DNA from: Pantoea sp. Lij88 | Lineage (GTDB): Bacteria; Pseudomonadota; Gammaproteobacteria; Enterobacterales; Enterobacteriaceae | Direction of reading: 5' to 3' | NCBI RefSeq assembly: GCF_030062155.1 | Contig: NZ_CP118269.1 | Location: 248,001 to 312,000 of the forward strand | DNA length: 64,000 bases | In this document: positions 45,735 to 55,637 of the stretch, in pieces | Layout of the letters: every line of letters starts with the position of its first letter | Numbering within the stretch: the stretch's first letter is position 1 | The notes under the pieces: model-generated | What the model was told of the DNA's origin: nothing | The model's database searches: none | What the model saw: only the letters and a program-made list of their open reading frames with translations | Translations under genes and position numbers: made by a program

Positions 45735-46394
45735 ATGTCTGAACCTTTCCAGCGTCAGCCGCTGCCCCTGCCGGGCGGTCATAAAAAAGTCCTGCTGCAC
45801 TCCTGTTGCGCACCCTGTTCGGGTGAAGTGATGGAAGCGATGCTGGCATCCGGCATTGAATACACTATCTATTTCTACAACCCGAATATTCATCCGCTCA
45901 AAGAATATGAGCTGCGCAAAGAGGAGAATATTCGCTTTGCTGAAAAATTTGGTGTGCCGTTTGTTGATGCGGATTATGACCGGGATAACTGGTTTGAGCG
46001 GGCGCGTGGATTGGAGTGGTCACCGGAACGGGGTGAACGCTGCACCATGTGTTTTGATATGCGCTTTGAGCGCACGGCACTCTATGCCCATGAGAACGGC
46101 TTCCCGGTGATGACCAGTTGCCTGGGGATTTCACGCTGGAAAGATATGAAGCAGATTAACGACTGTGGTGTTCGCGCAGCGGCGGCGTATCCGGATCTGA
46201 TGTACTGGGATTTTAACTGGCGTAAAGGCGGCGGGTCGTCGCGCATGATTGAAATCAGCAAGCGCGAGAGTTTTTATCAGCAGGAATATTGTGGCTGCGT
46301 CTATTCACTGCGCGACACCAATCGTCATCGCGTCACCCAGGGACGTGAGCGTATTCAGATTGGTGTGCAATATTATCAGCCGGATGAATCCTGA
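45735..46394 (+). CDS. queH: Epoxyqueuosine reductase QueH
   Basis: A 219-residue iron-sulfur enzyme of the DUF208 family, which performs the last step of queuosine synthesis in tRNA in place of QueG. The metal-binding cysteines are present: C24, C25 and C28 in HSCCAPC, C103 and C106 in RCTMC, and a late EYCGC. It starts at 45735 behind GAAGG; an upstream in-frame ATG at 45723 is less likely. Its stop codon abuts that of the convergent AraC-type gene. Confidence 0.92.
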   Translation: MSEPFQRQPLPLPGGHKKVLLHSCCAPCSGEVMEAMLASGIEYTIYFYNPNIHPLKEYELRKEENIRFAEKFGVPFVDADYDRDNWFERARGLEWSPERGERCTMCFDMRFERTALYAHENGFPVMTSCLGISRWKDMKQINDCGVRAAAAYPDLMYWDFNWRKGGGSSRMIEISKRESFYQQEYCGCVYSLRDTNRHRVTQGRERIQIGVQYYQPDES

Positions 46395-46895
46395 TTAACC
46401 CCTGTCGCGGAAAGCGTCTGCCTGCGCATATCCGCGCACTGTGTGCGTAACAGGCCGGACTGTTACGCCACAGCTCTGCTTCAGGCTTCCGGGTCGCACG
46501 TAGCTGCACAGCGCACAGGGATCATCAACGTCGCCGATCTGCTGCTTCGCCTCGTCGTTCATCAGACGCTTACGGCAGGCGCTCGGCGTGCAGCCCATAA
46601 TCTGCTTAAACGAGCGGGTAAAAGATTGCTGGCTTTCAAAATGATATTTCAGCGCCAGACTGATAATCGGCGTACTACTGTTTTTTAAATCATTAACACT
46701 GGCATTAAGCTTTTTCTTACGAATATAACGCGCCAGCGTTTCATTATGATAACGGGCAAAGAGTTTCTGCAAATACCACTTAGAGTAACCGGCCTTTTCT
46801 GCAATATCATCAACGCTTAAACGCTGATCCAGATTATTATTAATCCATTCCGTGACGGAGACGATTACGCTTTCGTTATATTTATTCTCGTTCAT
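46395..46895 (-). CDS. MarA/RamA-like AraC-family activator with cysteine tail
   Basis: A 166-residue protein whose first 112 residues form an AraC DNA-binding domain of the MarA/SoxS/RamA type: VTEWINNNLDQRLSVDDIAEKAGYSKWYLQKLF, then SLALKYHFESQQSFTRSFKQ. This sub-family normally ends there, at about 107-130 residues. Here about 50 extra residues follow, with C127-A-L-C130 and C142 beside C102 and C107. The tail could bind metal or sense redox state, or be a neutral extension. It ends directly at the convergent queH stop. Targets are unknown. Confidence 0.85.
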   Translation of the reverse strand: MNENKYNESVIVSVTEWINNNLDQRLSVDDIAEKAGYSKWYLQKLFARYHNETLARYIRKKKLNASVNDLKNSSTPIISLALKYHFESQQSFTRSFKQIMGCTPSACRKRLMNDEAKQQIGDVDDPCALCSYVRPGSLKQSCGVTVRPVTHTVRGYAQADAFRDRG

Positions 46896-47233
46896 AGACC
46901 CCCCTTTTAATTTGGGAAGATTCTAATTAATTTATCTTAATGTGCTTATTCTTTGCGTAAAGATTTTTCAGTATTTGAATCGTTATCTCTGAAGATATTC
47001 ATCTGAACGGCAGTTATTAATAAACAGGATGCATTGTGATTAATATGTTGGTAATTATGGTTAAACCGATAACGGATTCAGACTGACAGGCATTAACGCG
47101 CGGCAGGATGCTGCCCGCCTCAGATTCAATGCGGTCAGCGCCTGTGTAATCAACGTGATAGCACAGCTCATCAATAGATTTTTCGCTGTGACCTGCCAGG
47201 CTTACGACTGACCTTTAACCTGGAGACCCCCGG
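46896..47233. other. Divergent region between AraC-type and hydrolase genes
   Basis: A 338-bp gap. The half near the AraC-type gene is A/T-rich and must hold its promoter. I see no gene and no clear marbox-like match that I would defend. Confidence 0.4.
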
Positions 47234-48256
47234 ATGAGCCCGATAGATGCGCTGAGAAAACCGCTTGCCGCCTTGCTCACCTCGCTGGCTTTATTTGCGC
47301 ATGCATCGGCCAGTGCCGCGCCTGTCTATGGCGAGCAGCTGGAAGGATTTCACTATCCTTATCCTCTGCAGCATTTCGATTTTCAGTCCCAGCAGCAACC
47401 GCTGAGCATGGGCTATATGGATGTGAAACCGGCGCAACGGGCCAACGGCACAACCGTGGTGCTGATGCACGGTAAAAACTTCTGTGGCGCGACCTGGGAA
47501 GAGACTATTCGCGCCCTGAGTCAGCAGGGATATCGCGTTATCGCGCCCGACCAGATTGGTTTTTGCAGCTCGACCAAGCCCGCCAGCTATCAATACAGCT
47601 TTCAGCAACTGGCAGAGAACACCCATCAGCTGCTTGCCCGGCTGGGTGTGGAGAAGGCGGTGATTGTCGGTCACTCCACGGGCGGGATGCTGGCCACGCG
47701 CTATGCACTGATGTACCCGGCACAGACGCAGAAGCTGGTGCTGGTTAACCCGATAGGGCTGGAGGACTGGAAAGCCAAAGGCGCGCCGTGGCGTTCGGTG
47801 GATCAGTGGTATCAGCGCGAACGTAAACTCAGCGCAGCGGGCATTAAGAAGTATGAGCAGCAGACTTACTATGTCGGGCGCTGGAAACCGGAATATGACA
47901 AGTGGGTCGATATGCTGGCCGGGCTCAACAGCGGGCCGGGCCATCAGAAGGTGGCATGGAACTCGGCCTTAATCTACGACATGATCTTCACGCAGCCGGT
48001 GTTTTATGAATTCGGCGATCTGAAAGTCCCGACGACGCTGATGATCGGCACCTCAGACACCACCGCCATCGGCAGTGATATCGCTTCTGCAGAGGTGAAA
48101 GCCCGGCTGGGGGATTATGCGGTGCTGGGGAAAGAGACGGCAAAACGCATTCCGGGCGCGCGCTTGATTGAATTTCCCGGTATGGGACACGCGCCGCAGA
48201 TGGAAGAACCGGCAAAGTTTAATCAGGCGCTGCTCGACGATCTGGGCCGGCCCTGA
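47234..48256 (+). CDS. Secreted alpha/beta hydrolase
   Basis: A 340-residue alpha/beta hydrolase with a signal peptide (about residues 1-29, ending ASASAAP). VVLMHGKNFCG forms the oxyanion part, the nucleophile elbow is VGHSTGGML with S148, and the His is in GMGHAPQME; the acid is probably in TSDTT. It should act in the periplasm on an ester or similar bond. Proteins of this pattern are common in Enterobacterales and have no assigned substrate. Confidence 0.86.
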   Translation: MSPIDALRKPLAALLTSLALFAHASASAAPVYGEQLEGFHYPYPLQHFDFQSQQQPLSMGYMDVKPAQRANGTTVVLMHGKNFCGATWEETIRALSQQGYRVIAPDQIGFCSSTKPASYQYSFQQLAENTHQLLARLGVEKAVIVGHSTGGMLATRYALMYPAQTQKLVLVNPIGLEDWKAKGAPWRSVDQWYQRERKLSAAGIKKYEQQTYYVGRWKPEYDKWVDMLAGLNSGPGHQKVAWNSALIYDMIFTQPVFYEFGDLKVPTTLMIGTSDTTAIGSDIASAEVKARLGDYAVLGKETAKRIPGARLIEFPGMGHAPQMEEPAKFNQALLDDLGRP

Positions 48257-48282
48257 TGGGTCAGGCGCTGCGGCGCCTGACT

Positions 48283-49251
48283 TTACACCGCGATGCGTTT
48301 CTGCTTTTTACTGAGGTACATCTGCTCATCGCTGTCGTGCAGCAGCTGTTCCAGCGACTGCGGATTCGCCGCGTCAAACGCGACCACGCCGGAAGAGAAT
48401 TGCAGACGGTAGCGACGGTTCAGGCTGATTGACTGCTGTTGTAAGTAACGGTCGAACTGCATGAGCAGTGCTTCACTCTGCTGCTGCTGCAGGCCATTAA
48501 ACAGCACCACAAACTCATCGCCGCCCAGACGGGCAAACAGATCGGAGTGCTTAAACACGACTTTCATCGCATCGGCAAAGTCCATCAGCGCACGGTCGCC
48601 TTCGCGATGGCCCAGCGTGTCATTAATCTGCTTAAACTTGTCGAGATCGAGGAAGGTCAGGCAGGCGGGACGGTTTTTCATCCGGCACTCATTCAGCACC
48701 ATCTGGCCCAGCGTCATAAAGCCGCGACGATTGGTAATCTGTGTCAGTTCATCACAGGTGGCGGTCTGAAAGGCGACCAGTTCCGCTTCGGCCATGGCAG
48801 CCAGGTCGCGCATCGTAGCCTGGTCCTCTTCATTAAACTGACGCGGCTCACGGCCAATAATACAGAGCGTACCCATTTTCGCGCCGCCAGGTGACCGCAG
48901 CGGACAGCCGGCATAAAAGCGAATATGCGGATCGCCGATCACCAGCGGGTTATCATGAAAACGTTCATCTTTTGATGCATCTTCAACGATCATGATCTCA
49001 TCCTGCAGGATGGCATGGGCGCAAAAGGAGATGTTCCGGGGCGATCCTGTAGGTTCATAGCCCTGAGCGGATTTAAACCACTGATGGTCAGATTCCAGCA
49101 GGCTGACTAACGCGATAGGAACGTCATAAAGACGGCGCGCCAGTCGGGTTAAACGGTCAAAACGCTCTTCCGCAGGGGTGTTCATTATGTTCAGCGCACG
49201 CAACTGCGATAAACGTTGTGCCTCATCGGCGGGGATTTCAGGTGCTTTCAT
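48283..49251 (-). CDS. GAF-GGDEF diguanylate cyclase
   Basis: A 322-residue cytoplasmic protein with an N-terminal GAF domain (about 20-155; ALVSLLESDHQWFKS, FCAHAIL, YAGCPLRSP) and a GGDEF domain (about 165-320) with intact LGGDEFVVLF. It should make c-di-GMP from GTP. The inhibitory I-site RxxD five residues before GGDEF is replaced by KHSD, so product feedback is probably lost. The GAF domain suggests control by a small ligand or redox signal. The ATG at 49251 is chosen over the preceding GTG codon. Confidence 0.92.
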   Translation of the reverse strand: MKAPEIPADEAQRLSQLRALNIMNTPAEERFDRLTRLARRLYDVPIALVSLLESDHQWFKSAQGYEPTGSPRNISFCAHAILQDEIMIVEDASKDERFHDNPLVIGDPHIRFYAGCPLRSPGGAKMGTLCIIGREPRQFNEEDQATMRDLAAMAEAELVAFQTATCDELTQITNRRGFMTLGQMVLNECRMKNRPACLTFLDLDKFKQINDTLGHREGDRALMDFADAMKVVFKHSDLFARLGGDEFVVLFNGLQQQQSEALLMQFDRYLQQQSISLNRRYRLQFSSGVVAFDAANPQSLEQLLHDSDEQMYLSKKQKRIAV

Positions 49252-49311
49252 CACAGAGCCCTTTGTTTTCTAGCTGAAGCCAGGTTCTGGTGTTTGCCTT
49301 ACAGCGAAGAA

Positions 49312-49341
49312 AAAGAGCGTGATATAGCGACCACGCTCTTT
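49312..49341 (-). terminator. Terminator after hemB
   Basis: A 10-bp perfect stem (AAAGAGCGTG / CACGCTCTTT) with a 10-base loop. Read on the minus strand it is followed by a short T-rich run, just past the hemB stop. Confidence 0.75.
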
Positions 49342-49353
49342 ATGAGGAGGGGA

Positions 49354-50331
49354 TCAGAGCACTTTTTGTTCGGCGAGATCAAGGGCGAAATAGCTGAAAA
49401 TGAGGTCCGCACCGGCGCGTTTAATTGCACCCAGACTTTCCAGCACCACATTGCGTTCATCAATGGCACCGGCCTGTGCGGCAAATTTAATCATCGCGTA
49501 TTCACCACTCACCTGATAAGCCGCCAGCGGCAGTTCGGTGCGTTCGCGGATGTCGCGCAGGATATCCAGATACGCGCCCGCCGGTTTCACCATCAGTGAA
49601 TCTGCGCCCTGCGCTGCATCGAGCAGCGATTCGCGGATTGCTTCACGGCGGTTCATCGGGTTCATCTGGTAGGTTTTACGGTCGCCTTTCAGCGCAGTCC
49701 CCGCCGCTTCACGGAACGGGCCGTAAAACGATGAAGCGAATTTAGTGGAGTAGGACATGATGGCAGTATGAGTGAAGCCCGCAGCGTCCAGAGCCCGGCG
49801 AATCGCCTCGACCTGACCATCCATCGCCGCTGACGGGGCGATGAAATCTGCACCGGCGGCGGCGGCCACCACGGCCTGCTTACCCAGGTTTTCCAGGGTT
49901 GCATCGTTATCGACGCCGTGATCACAGAGCACGCCACAGTGGCCGTGGCTGGTGTATTCACAGAAACAGGTGTCAGACATCACAATCATTTCCGGCACGG
50001 TATCTTTGCAGATGCGCGACATACGCGCCACCAGACCGTTTTCGTTCCAGGCATCGCTGCCGGTGGCGTCGGTATGGTGTGAAATACCAAAGGTCATCAC
50101 CGAGCGGATACCCGCTTTAGCGATACGCTCAATCTCAAACGCGAGACGTTTTTCCGGAATACGCATGACGCCAGGCATCGCCTGAATCGCTTTGTAATCG
50201 TCGACTTCTTCTTCAACAAAGATAGGCAGAGCCAGATCGTTCAGGCTCAGGGAAGACTCCTGGAACATTTCACGCATTGAGGCGCTGGCGCGCAATCTTC
50301 TTGGGCGCTGGATAAGGGAATAATCAGACAT
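49354..50331 (-). CDS. hemB: Porphobilinogen synthase (delta-aminolevulinate dehydratase)
   Basis: A 325-residue enzyme that joins two 5-aminolevulinate molecules to porphobilinogen in haem synthesis. The zinc cysteines lie in [18 protein letters not shown]. The Schiff-base lysines are in [10 protein letters not shown] and [11 protein letters not shown]. The remaining sequence is close to E. coli HemB ([35 protein letters not shown]). The ATG at 50331 gives [14 protein letters not shown]; an in-frame ATG two codons upstream is possible. Confidence 0.96.
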   Translation of the reverse strand: MSDYSLIQRPRRLRASASMREMFQESSLSLNDLALPIFVEEEVDDYKAIQAMPGVMRIPEKRLAFEIERIAKAGIRSVMTFGISHHTDATGSDAWNENGLVARMSRICKDTVPEMIVMSDTCFCEYTSHGHCGVLCDHGVDNDATLENLGKQAVVAAAAGADFIAPSAAMDGQVEAIRRALDAAGFTHTAIMSYSTKFASSFYGPFREAAGTALKGDRKTYQMNPMNRREAIRESLLDAAQGADSLMVKPAGAYLDILRDIRERTELPLAAYQVSGEYAMIKFAAQAGAIDERNVVLESLGAIKRAGADLIFSYFALDLAEQKVL

Positions 50332-50426
50332 TTTCATTCTTACGCAGGTGAAAAAAGTAACAACAGTTTACTCCCTTTGACCGCGAGGCATGAAGGTTTG
50401 TGTGCGGTAAGAGAGGGGGAAAAGGA

Positions 50427-50450
50427 CTCTCCCGCCGGGCGGCGGGAGAG
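50427..50450 (-). terminator. Terminator after proP
   Basis: A 10-bp GC-rich stem (CTCTCCCGCC / GGCGGGAGAG) with a GGGC loop, 9 bp past the proP stop. On the minus strand it is followed by TCCTTTT. Confidence 0.8.
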
Positions 50451-50458
50451 CAGAACGA

Positions 50459-51964
50459 TTACTCGTTGATATCCGGATGCTGCTGCACCAGGTTTTTACG
50501 TTTCGCTTCCAGACGGGCGATCTCTTCGTCGATATCTTCGATTTTGTGCTCGATGTTATCGTGATGCTCCTGAAGGATTTCGCGCGCTTCTTCCATATCG
50601 GAGGCCGCTGGCGTTGCACCTTTCAGTGGCTTGTTCGCCGTCTCTTTCATGAACAGACCGGTAATCAGACCAATCACTGCCACCACCATCAGATAGTAGG
50701 CTGGCATGTAGAGGTTGCTGGTGGTTTCTACCAGCCAGGCGGCCAGCGTCGGCGTCAGACCGGCAACCAGTACCGAGATGTTAAACGCACTCGCCAGCGC
50801 ACTGTAGCGGATGTGGGTCGGGAACATCGCAGGCAGTGACGACGCCATCACGCCGGTAAAGGCGTTGAGAATTACCGCCAGCAGCAGCAGACCACCAAAA
50901 ATCAGTCCCAGCACGCCGCTGTTGATCATCATGAAGGCAGGAATCGAGAAGACCATCAGGGCGATACTGCCGATGATGACAAACGGACGACGGCCAAAAC
51001 GGTCACTCATCATGCCGATCATCGGCTGAACGAACAGCATACCGATCATGATGGCGATGATAATCATCACGCCGTGATCTTCGCTGTAGTGCAGGTTGTG
51101 CGACAGGTAGCTCGGCATGTACGTCAGCAACATGTAGTAGGTGACGTTCGTGGCGATAACCAGACCGATACAGGAGAGCAGGCTGCGCCAGTGTTTGGTG
51201 GCGATCTCTTTAAATGAAACCTGCGGACCATCCTGCAGACCTTCGCGGTCGCCCTGTTCCAGTTTGTCCACATGCTGCTGGAATGCCGGAGTCTCTTCCA
51301 GTGCATGGCGCAGGTAAAGACCGATAATACCCAGCGGCAGCGCGACGAAGAACGGCAGACGCCAGCCCCACTCAAGGAAGCGCTCTTCTCCGATAATGGA
51401 GGAGATCAGCACCACCAGGCCCGCGCCGAGCACGAAGCCCGCAATCGAACCAAAGTCCAGCCAGCTTCCCATAAAGCCGCGTTTACGGTCAGGCGAATAC
51501 TCGGCCACAAAGATTGAAGCACCGGTATATTCACCCCCCACCGAGAAGCCCTGAGCCATCTTCGCTAACAGCAGCAGGACCGGTGCCCAGATGCCGATTG
51601 AGGCGTAAGAGGGTATCAGGCCGATACAGAAGGTACTGACCGACATGATGATAATGGTGATGGAGAGGATTTTCTGACGACCATATTTGTCGCCCAGCAT
51701 CCCGAAGAACAGACCACCCAGCGGGCGGATCAGGAATGGAACAGAGAAGGTGGCGAGCGCCGCGATCATCTGGACACCCGGCGAAACGTCCGGGAAGAAG
51801 ACTTTACCCAATGCATAGGCGACGAAGCCATAAACACCGAAGTCAAACCACTCCATTGCGTTCCCCAGAGAGGCCGCAGTGATGGCTTTACGTAAACGGG
51901 CATCATCGATGATAGTGACATCATCGATCCCAATTGGTTTTACACGCTTCCTACGCAATTTCAT
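50459..51964 (-). CDS. proP: Osmosensing proline/glycine betaine transporter ProP
   Basis: A 501-residue MFS symporter matching E. coli ProP: SLGNAMEWFDFGVYGFVAYALG at TM1, GDKYGRQKILS, QGFSVGGEYTGASIFVAEYSPDRKRG. The long C-terminal coiled coil (about 455-500; heptads around IEHKIEDIDEEIARLEAKR) tunes osmotic activation and is retained in full. The upstream 447-bp region holds a possible CRP-type site, in line with the control of E. coli proP. Confidence 0.96.
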   Translation of the reverse strand: MKLRRKRVKPIGIDDVTIIDDARLRKAITAASLGNAMEWFDFGVYGFVAYALGKVFFPDVSPGVQMIAALATFSVPFLIRPLGGLFFGMLGDKYGRQKILSITIIIMSVSTFCIGLIPSYASIGIWAPVLLLLAKMAQGFSVGGEYTGASIFVAEYSPDRKRGFMGSWLDFGSIAGFVLGAGLVVLISSIIGEERFLEWGWRLPFFVALPLGIIGLYLRHALEETPAFQQHVDKLEQGDREGLQDGPQVSFKEIATKHWRSLLSCIGLVIATNVTYYMLLTYMPSYLSHNLHYSEDHGVMIIIAIMIGMLFVQPMIGMMSDRFGRRPFVIIGSIALMVFSIPAFMMINSGVLGLIFGGLLLLAVILNAFTGVMASSLPAMFPTHIRYSALASAFNISVLVAGLTPTLAAWLVETTSNLYMPAYYLMVVAVIGLITGLFMKETANKPLKGATPAASDMEEAREILQEHHDNIEHKIEDIDEEIARLEAKRKNLVQQHPDINE

Positions 51965-52411
51965 AGAATTACCCTGTAATGGAACACGAAAGTTCTCAAC
52001 GGCGCGAGCCGGGGTGAATCATTCAGACCGCTGCGTTGAGAAATTTAAGCATAGCCCTAAATAAGCGCTGTTTACGCGCCGGCTGACACAATAATTACTG
52101 TTGTTATTATTGCGAACAGCGACAGAGTATACCGTTTTTGTGTGATATCTGTCATGTTTGAGCTAAAAATGGCCGCCATGGACACGAGTTTTCGCTGTTT
52201 AGCTCCACAAAAAAATTATCACTCTGCGTGACGACCGCCGTTTTTTTCAGCAAATCAGGGGGCCAGGCGGGGTATCAGGAGAGCAGCAGACACCGCATGT
52301 GGTTATCGGGTGTACAACGCCAGCTGCAGGGAAATCCGGGCAGACCAGGAACAGGCGGGAAAAGAGATTGAGGGTTGATCCGGCAGCGAACCTCTTCAGT
52401 TCAGGTTCCGT
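51965..52411. other. proP upstream region
   Basis: A 447-bp gap between proP and the EAL gene. TGTGATATCTGTCATG at 52141-52156 matches eight of ten fixed CRP positions; E. coli proP is CRP- and Fis-controlled. The left part is A/T-rich. No gene was identified. Confidence 0.4.
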
Positions 52412-54019
52412 TCAGAGACTGGCCTGCGGATGAGCATCAAGGCGGCGATCCTGCTCAACGGGCTGGTCACCCTGTTCGGCCAGCCAGGCGATGAACGTCG
52501 CGTTGTCCATCGGGCGCGCATAATAATAGCCCTGGATATAAATCACGCCGCGACGTTGCAGATAGCTGAACTGTAACGCGGTCTCGACGCCTTCCCCCAG
52601 CACTTCCAGCTCGAGATCATGACTGAGCTGGATAATCACATCCAGCACCGGGGTTCTGCCTTCCAGGGATTCAATTGCGTTGATAAAGCCGCGATCGATC
52701 TTCAGATAATCCATGGTGAAGGTCTGCAGATAGCTCAGCGAACAGTGACCGGTACCAAAATCATCAATCGCGACCTTCATTCCGCAACCGCGTAACTGCT
52801 CCAGTTTGCGTGCCACCTCAGCGCCATCTTTGATCAGGCTGCGTTCAGTCAGCTCCAGGGTAATCAGGAACTGCTTATCTTTGACTCTCCCGGCAAACTG
52901 CAGCATATCGTCGACAAAGTCCGGATGCTGCAGATGATCCGCCGCCACATTAATGGCCAGGTGGAAATGCGGTTCAACCTGCCACGCCTGCACATCCTCT
53001 GCGATTAAATCGAGCAGATGGCGGGTCAGCGGCACAATCATCCCTTCCGCCTCTGCCGCGCTGATGAAAATATCGGGCCGCACACCGTTACCGTCGGGCG
53101 TGGTCCAGCGCAGCAGGGCTTCTGCGCCGCTGCAGCGTTGCAGCCGGTTGTCATAGACCGGCTGATAATGCGCCCTGAACTGGCCGCTGATGATGGCCCG
53201 GCGAATCTCATCGCGCCATGAAATACGTCGTTGCAGCCAGTTCGACATCAGCATCATCAGCAGAAGAGAGAAGATAGCCGCCATCGGCATGATGATAAAC
53301 ATCACCTGACGCCAGGCTGAGATCAGCTCAGAGGGCGAGGCAAGCAGAGTGACAGAGAGCGGATAGCGGTTTGATCTGGCCTGATAAATCATAGGTTCAA
53401 ACCAGCTGGATGCGCCGATGTGCGGATCCCCGAACGAGATGGGGGCGCCATCGCTGAACGTCATGCTGAAATGATAGAGATGGGTGCTGCTGATAGCCCG
53501 CATAAAATCGATCAGATACTGGCCATCAATCACTGCCCAGAATCCCTCGCCATCAGGCAGGTCGCGCATAAAAATCACTGCCGGGCGGTCAGGTACGCCG
53601 GCTGTCCCGGCAATCGACAGACTCCACCAGGCTTTTCCGGTGACGGGCGCGTCGCGCATGATCATATCTTTCAGAAAACCCGGCTCTGTTCCATAGGCTG
53701 AAGAACAGGCAATTCTGTTCTCTTCCATTTTACCGACGGCGCGGAAATAGGGGTTGAGGGAGCCAATTCGCTGCAACTGGTTTTGAATCTGGCTGCAGGG
53801 CTGCTGCTGAAACTGGCGCAGCCCGGTAATCATATCCCAGGCGCTGTCACTCATTCTCTCAGCCTGAGATAGCAGGGTATTTGCTGCACTCACCTGCTGC
53901 TGTTGCACGGTGTGGCGCGCATCCAGGGCGGTGAAAAAAATGCCAATAGTCAGAGGCAGCACGCCGGCGATAATAATCACCAGCCTGGCGTAGTCGCGTT
54001 TTCGTTTCAGTAGCGGCAC
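52412..54019 (-). CDS. CSS-EAL membrane cyclic-di-GMP phosphodiesterase
   Basis: A 535-residue protein with an N-terminal membrane segment (about 13-33), a periplasmic CSS-motif domain (about 35-240, with ACSSAYG and a further C), a second membrane segment (about 242-264) and a cytoplasmic EAL domain (about 275-520). The EAL motif is in GAEALLRW, and the metal/catalytic strings are NVAADHL, LELTER, AIDDFGTG and LGEGVET. The usual AEGVET is LGEGVET, with the catalytic Glu kept. It should degrade c-di-GMP under control of periplasmic cysteine oxidation, as in E. coli PdeC and relatives. Confidence 0.93.
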   Translation of the reverse strand: MPLLKRKRDYARLVIIIAGVLPLTIGIFFTALDARHTVQQQQVSAANTLLSQAERMSDSAWDMITGLRQFQQQPCSQIQNQLQRIGSLNPYFRAVGKMEENRIACSSAYGTEPGFLKDMIMRDAPVTGKAWWSLSIAGTAGVPDRPAVIFMRDLPDGEGFWAVIDGQYLIDFMRAISSTHLYHFSMTFSDGAPISFGDPHIGASSWFEPMIYQARSNRYPLSVTLLASPSELISAWRQVMFIIMPMAAIFSLLLMMLMSNWLQRRISWRDEIRRAIISGQFRAHYQPVYDNRLQRCSGAEALLRWTTPDGNGVRPDIFISAAEAEGMIVPLTRHLLDLIAEDVQAWQVEPHFHLAINVAADHLQHPDFVDDMLQFAGRVKDKQFLITLELTERSLIKDGAEVARKLEQLRGCGMKVAIDDFGTGHCSLSYLQTFTMDYLKIDRGFINAIESLEGRTPVLDVIIQLSHDLELEVLGEGVETALQFSYLQRRGVIYIQGYYYARPMDNATFIAWLAEQGDQPVEQDRRLDAHPQASL

Positions 54020-54304
54020 CGCTGAGTCCTCTGTGTATTTTTTTGTTTTATGCAGGGGGCTGATCAGTCGCGCAGCATAGCATCTCTCCGGGCCGGGCAG
54101 ATTAGCGTTTTTGCGATTAACAAAACTGACTCAGGTCAATTATCGACCAGACATTACATTTATTGACAGATTGCTTTGCTTTCAGTTGTGTTCAGCAAAA
54201 AAATCAGGTGAGAACGGGTGACTGACAGGGTAAAAGGCAACCCGACGCGGCCGATGAAGGAGACCCTGGCCTGTCACAAGACGGGCGCAGGGTAAGACAA
54301 TGCG

Positions 54305-55489
54305 TTAATCAGCGAAGTAGATCTGTTTCAGCGCCACTTCAACGCCGCGCAGCTCAGCAAGCCCTTTGAGACGGCCAATGGCGGAATACCCCGGATTGGT
54401 GCGCTTATGCAGGTCATCCAGCATCTGATGGCCGTGATCGGGACGCATCGGTATCGCCCGCTGATTCCCCGCTCTGCGACGACGCTGCTCTTCCGCCAGA
54501 ATAACCCTGATGACGCCGACCATATCGACGTCGCCCGCCAGATGCGCCGCTTCATGGAAGCTGTTGGGGTTCGCCTCACGCTTCGTGGCGCGCAGGTGAA
54601 TAAAGTTGATGCGGTCGGCATAGGTTTCCGCCATCTCAACCAGCGCATTGTCGGCACGCACGCCATAGGAGCCGGTACAGAAACAGAAACCGTTGTGCAG
54701 ACTGTCCACCGTTTCTTTCAGCCACTGCATATCTTCCTGCGTCGAGATAATGCGCGGCAGGCCGAGAATGGGACGCGGAGGATCGTCCGGATGCACCGCC
54801 AGTTTAATCCCCACTTCCTCTGCAACCGGCACGATGGCGCGCAGGAAGGCAGCCATATGCTCGCGCAGTTTTGCTTTGTCGATACCGTCATACTGGGCCA
54901 GCTGCGCCTGGAACTGCTCCAGCGTGTAACCCTCTTCGGCACCCGGCAGACCGGCGATGATGTTGCGCACCAGGGTGCTTTTCTCTTCTTCGCTCATGGC
55001 GGCAAAACGCGCGGCGGCGGCCTGCTGCTCAGCGGCGCTGTAATCCTGTTCAGCACCGGGACGCTTCAGCAGATACAGCTCGAAGGCGGCGAACGCATCG
55101 GCATCGAAGCGCAGCGCTTTTGCGCCATCCGGCAGCGTCCAGCCGAGGTCGGTTCGTGTCCAGTCCAGCACCGGCATGAAGTTGTAGCAGACGGTATCAA
55201 TGCCGCAGGCGGCCAGATTGCGTATCGACTGCTGATAACTGGCGATATAGCGAAGGTAGTCACCACGCTGGGTTTTGATCGCCTCATGGACCGGGATGCT
55301 CTCCACCACCGACCAGACCAGACCTTTTTCCGCCAGCAGAGCCTGACGCGCTTTAATCTCCTCAACCGGCCAGACCTCGCCGTTAGGGATATGGTGAAGA
55401 GCCGTCACGATGCCGGTCGCGCCCGCCTGGCGCGCATCATCCAGTGAGACCGGATCGTTCGGGCCGTACCATCGCCATGTATGTTCCAT
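54305..55489 (-). CDS. uxuA: D-mannonate dehydratase
   Basis: A 394-residue enzyme, the same length as E. coli UxuA, which converts D-mannonate to 2-keto-3-deoxygluconate in hexuronate breakdown. It starts [18 protein letters not shown] and keeps [34 protein letters not shown] and [12 protein letters not shown], the metal-site regions. uxuB and the kdg genes are not in the window. It is divergent from a GntR-type regulator, probably its repressor. Confidence 0.96.
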   Translation of the reverse strand: MEHTWRWYGPNDPVSLDDARQAGATGIVTALHHIPNGEVWPVEEIKARQALLAEKGLVWSVVESIPVHEAIKTQRGDYLRYIASYQQSIRNLAACGIDTVCYNFMPVLDWTRTDLGWTLPDGAKALRFDADAFAAFELYLLKRPGAEQDYSAAEQQAAAARFAAMSEEEKSTLVRNIIAGLPGAEEGYTLEQFQAQLAQYDGIDKAKLREHMAAFLRAIVPVAEEVGIKLAVHPDDPPRPILGLPRIISTQEDMQWLKETVDSLHNGFCFCTGSYGVRADNALVEMAETYADRINFIHLRATKREANPNSFHEAAHLAGDVDMVGVIRVILAEEQRRRRAGNQRAIPMRPDHGHQMLDDLHKRTNPGYSAIGRLKGLAELRGVEVALKQIYFAD

Positions 55490-55517
55490 TTTTACTCCTT
55501 ACTGTGATGTGGCCCAG

Positions 55518-55536
55518 TGGTCAGGCCGCTGGACCA
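55518..55536. promoter_or_regulatory. Inverted repeat between uxuA and the GntR regulator
   Basis: TGGTC-N9-GACCA lies in the 148-bp divergent gap. FadR-type GntR proteins bind TGGT/ACCA-containing palindromes, but the usual UxuR/ExuR centre (with AATTGGTATACCAATT character) is not present, so this is a weak candidate. Confidence 0.3.
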
Positions 55537-55637
55537 AGAGTATGATAGTGGGCAAAACAGGGCCGTGATCCGGATCGCAGCATCACAAACTGCACGGACA
55601 AAGTAAGCGGTTTTAAGCGGACAAAAAGGAGAGGGTG

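Noticed and set aside
45465..45893. N-terminal extension of galP to 45893
   Set aside because: It would run through the CRP-like site and the queH start region, and has no homology; the ATG at 45464 has a ribosome site and matches GalP.
54407..55447. A 346-residue open frame on the plus strand
   Set aside because: It is fully antisense to uxuA and has no recognisable fold; a by-product of GC-rich codon use.
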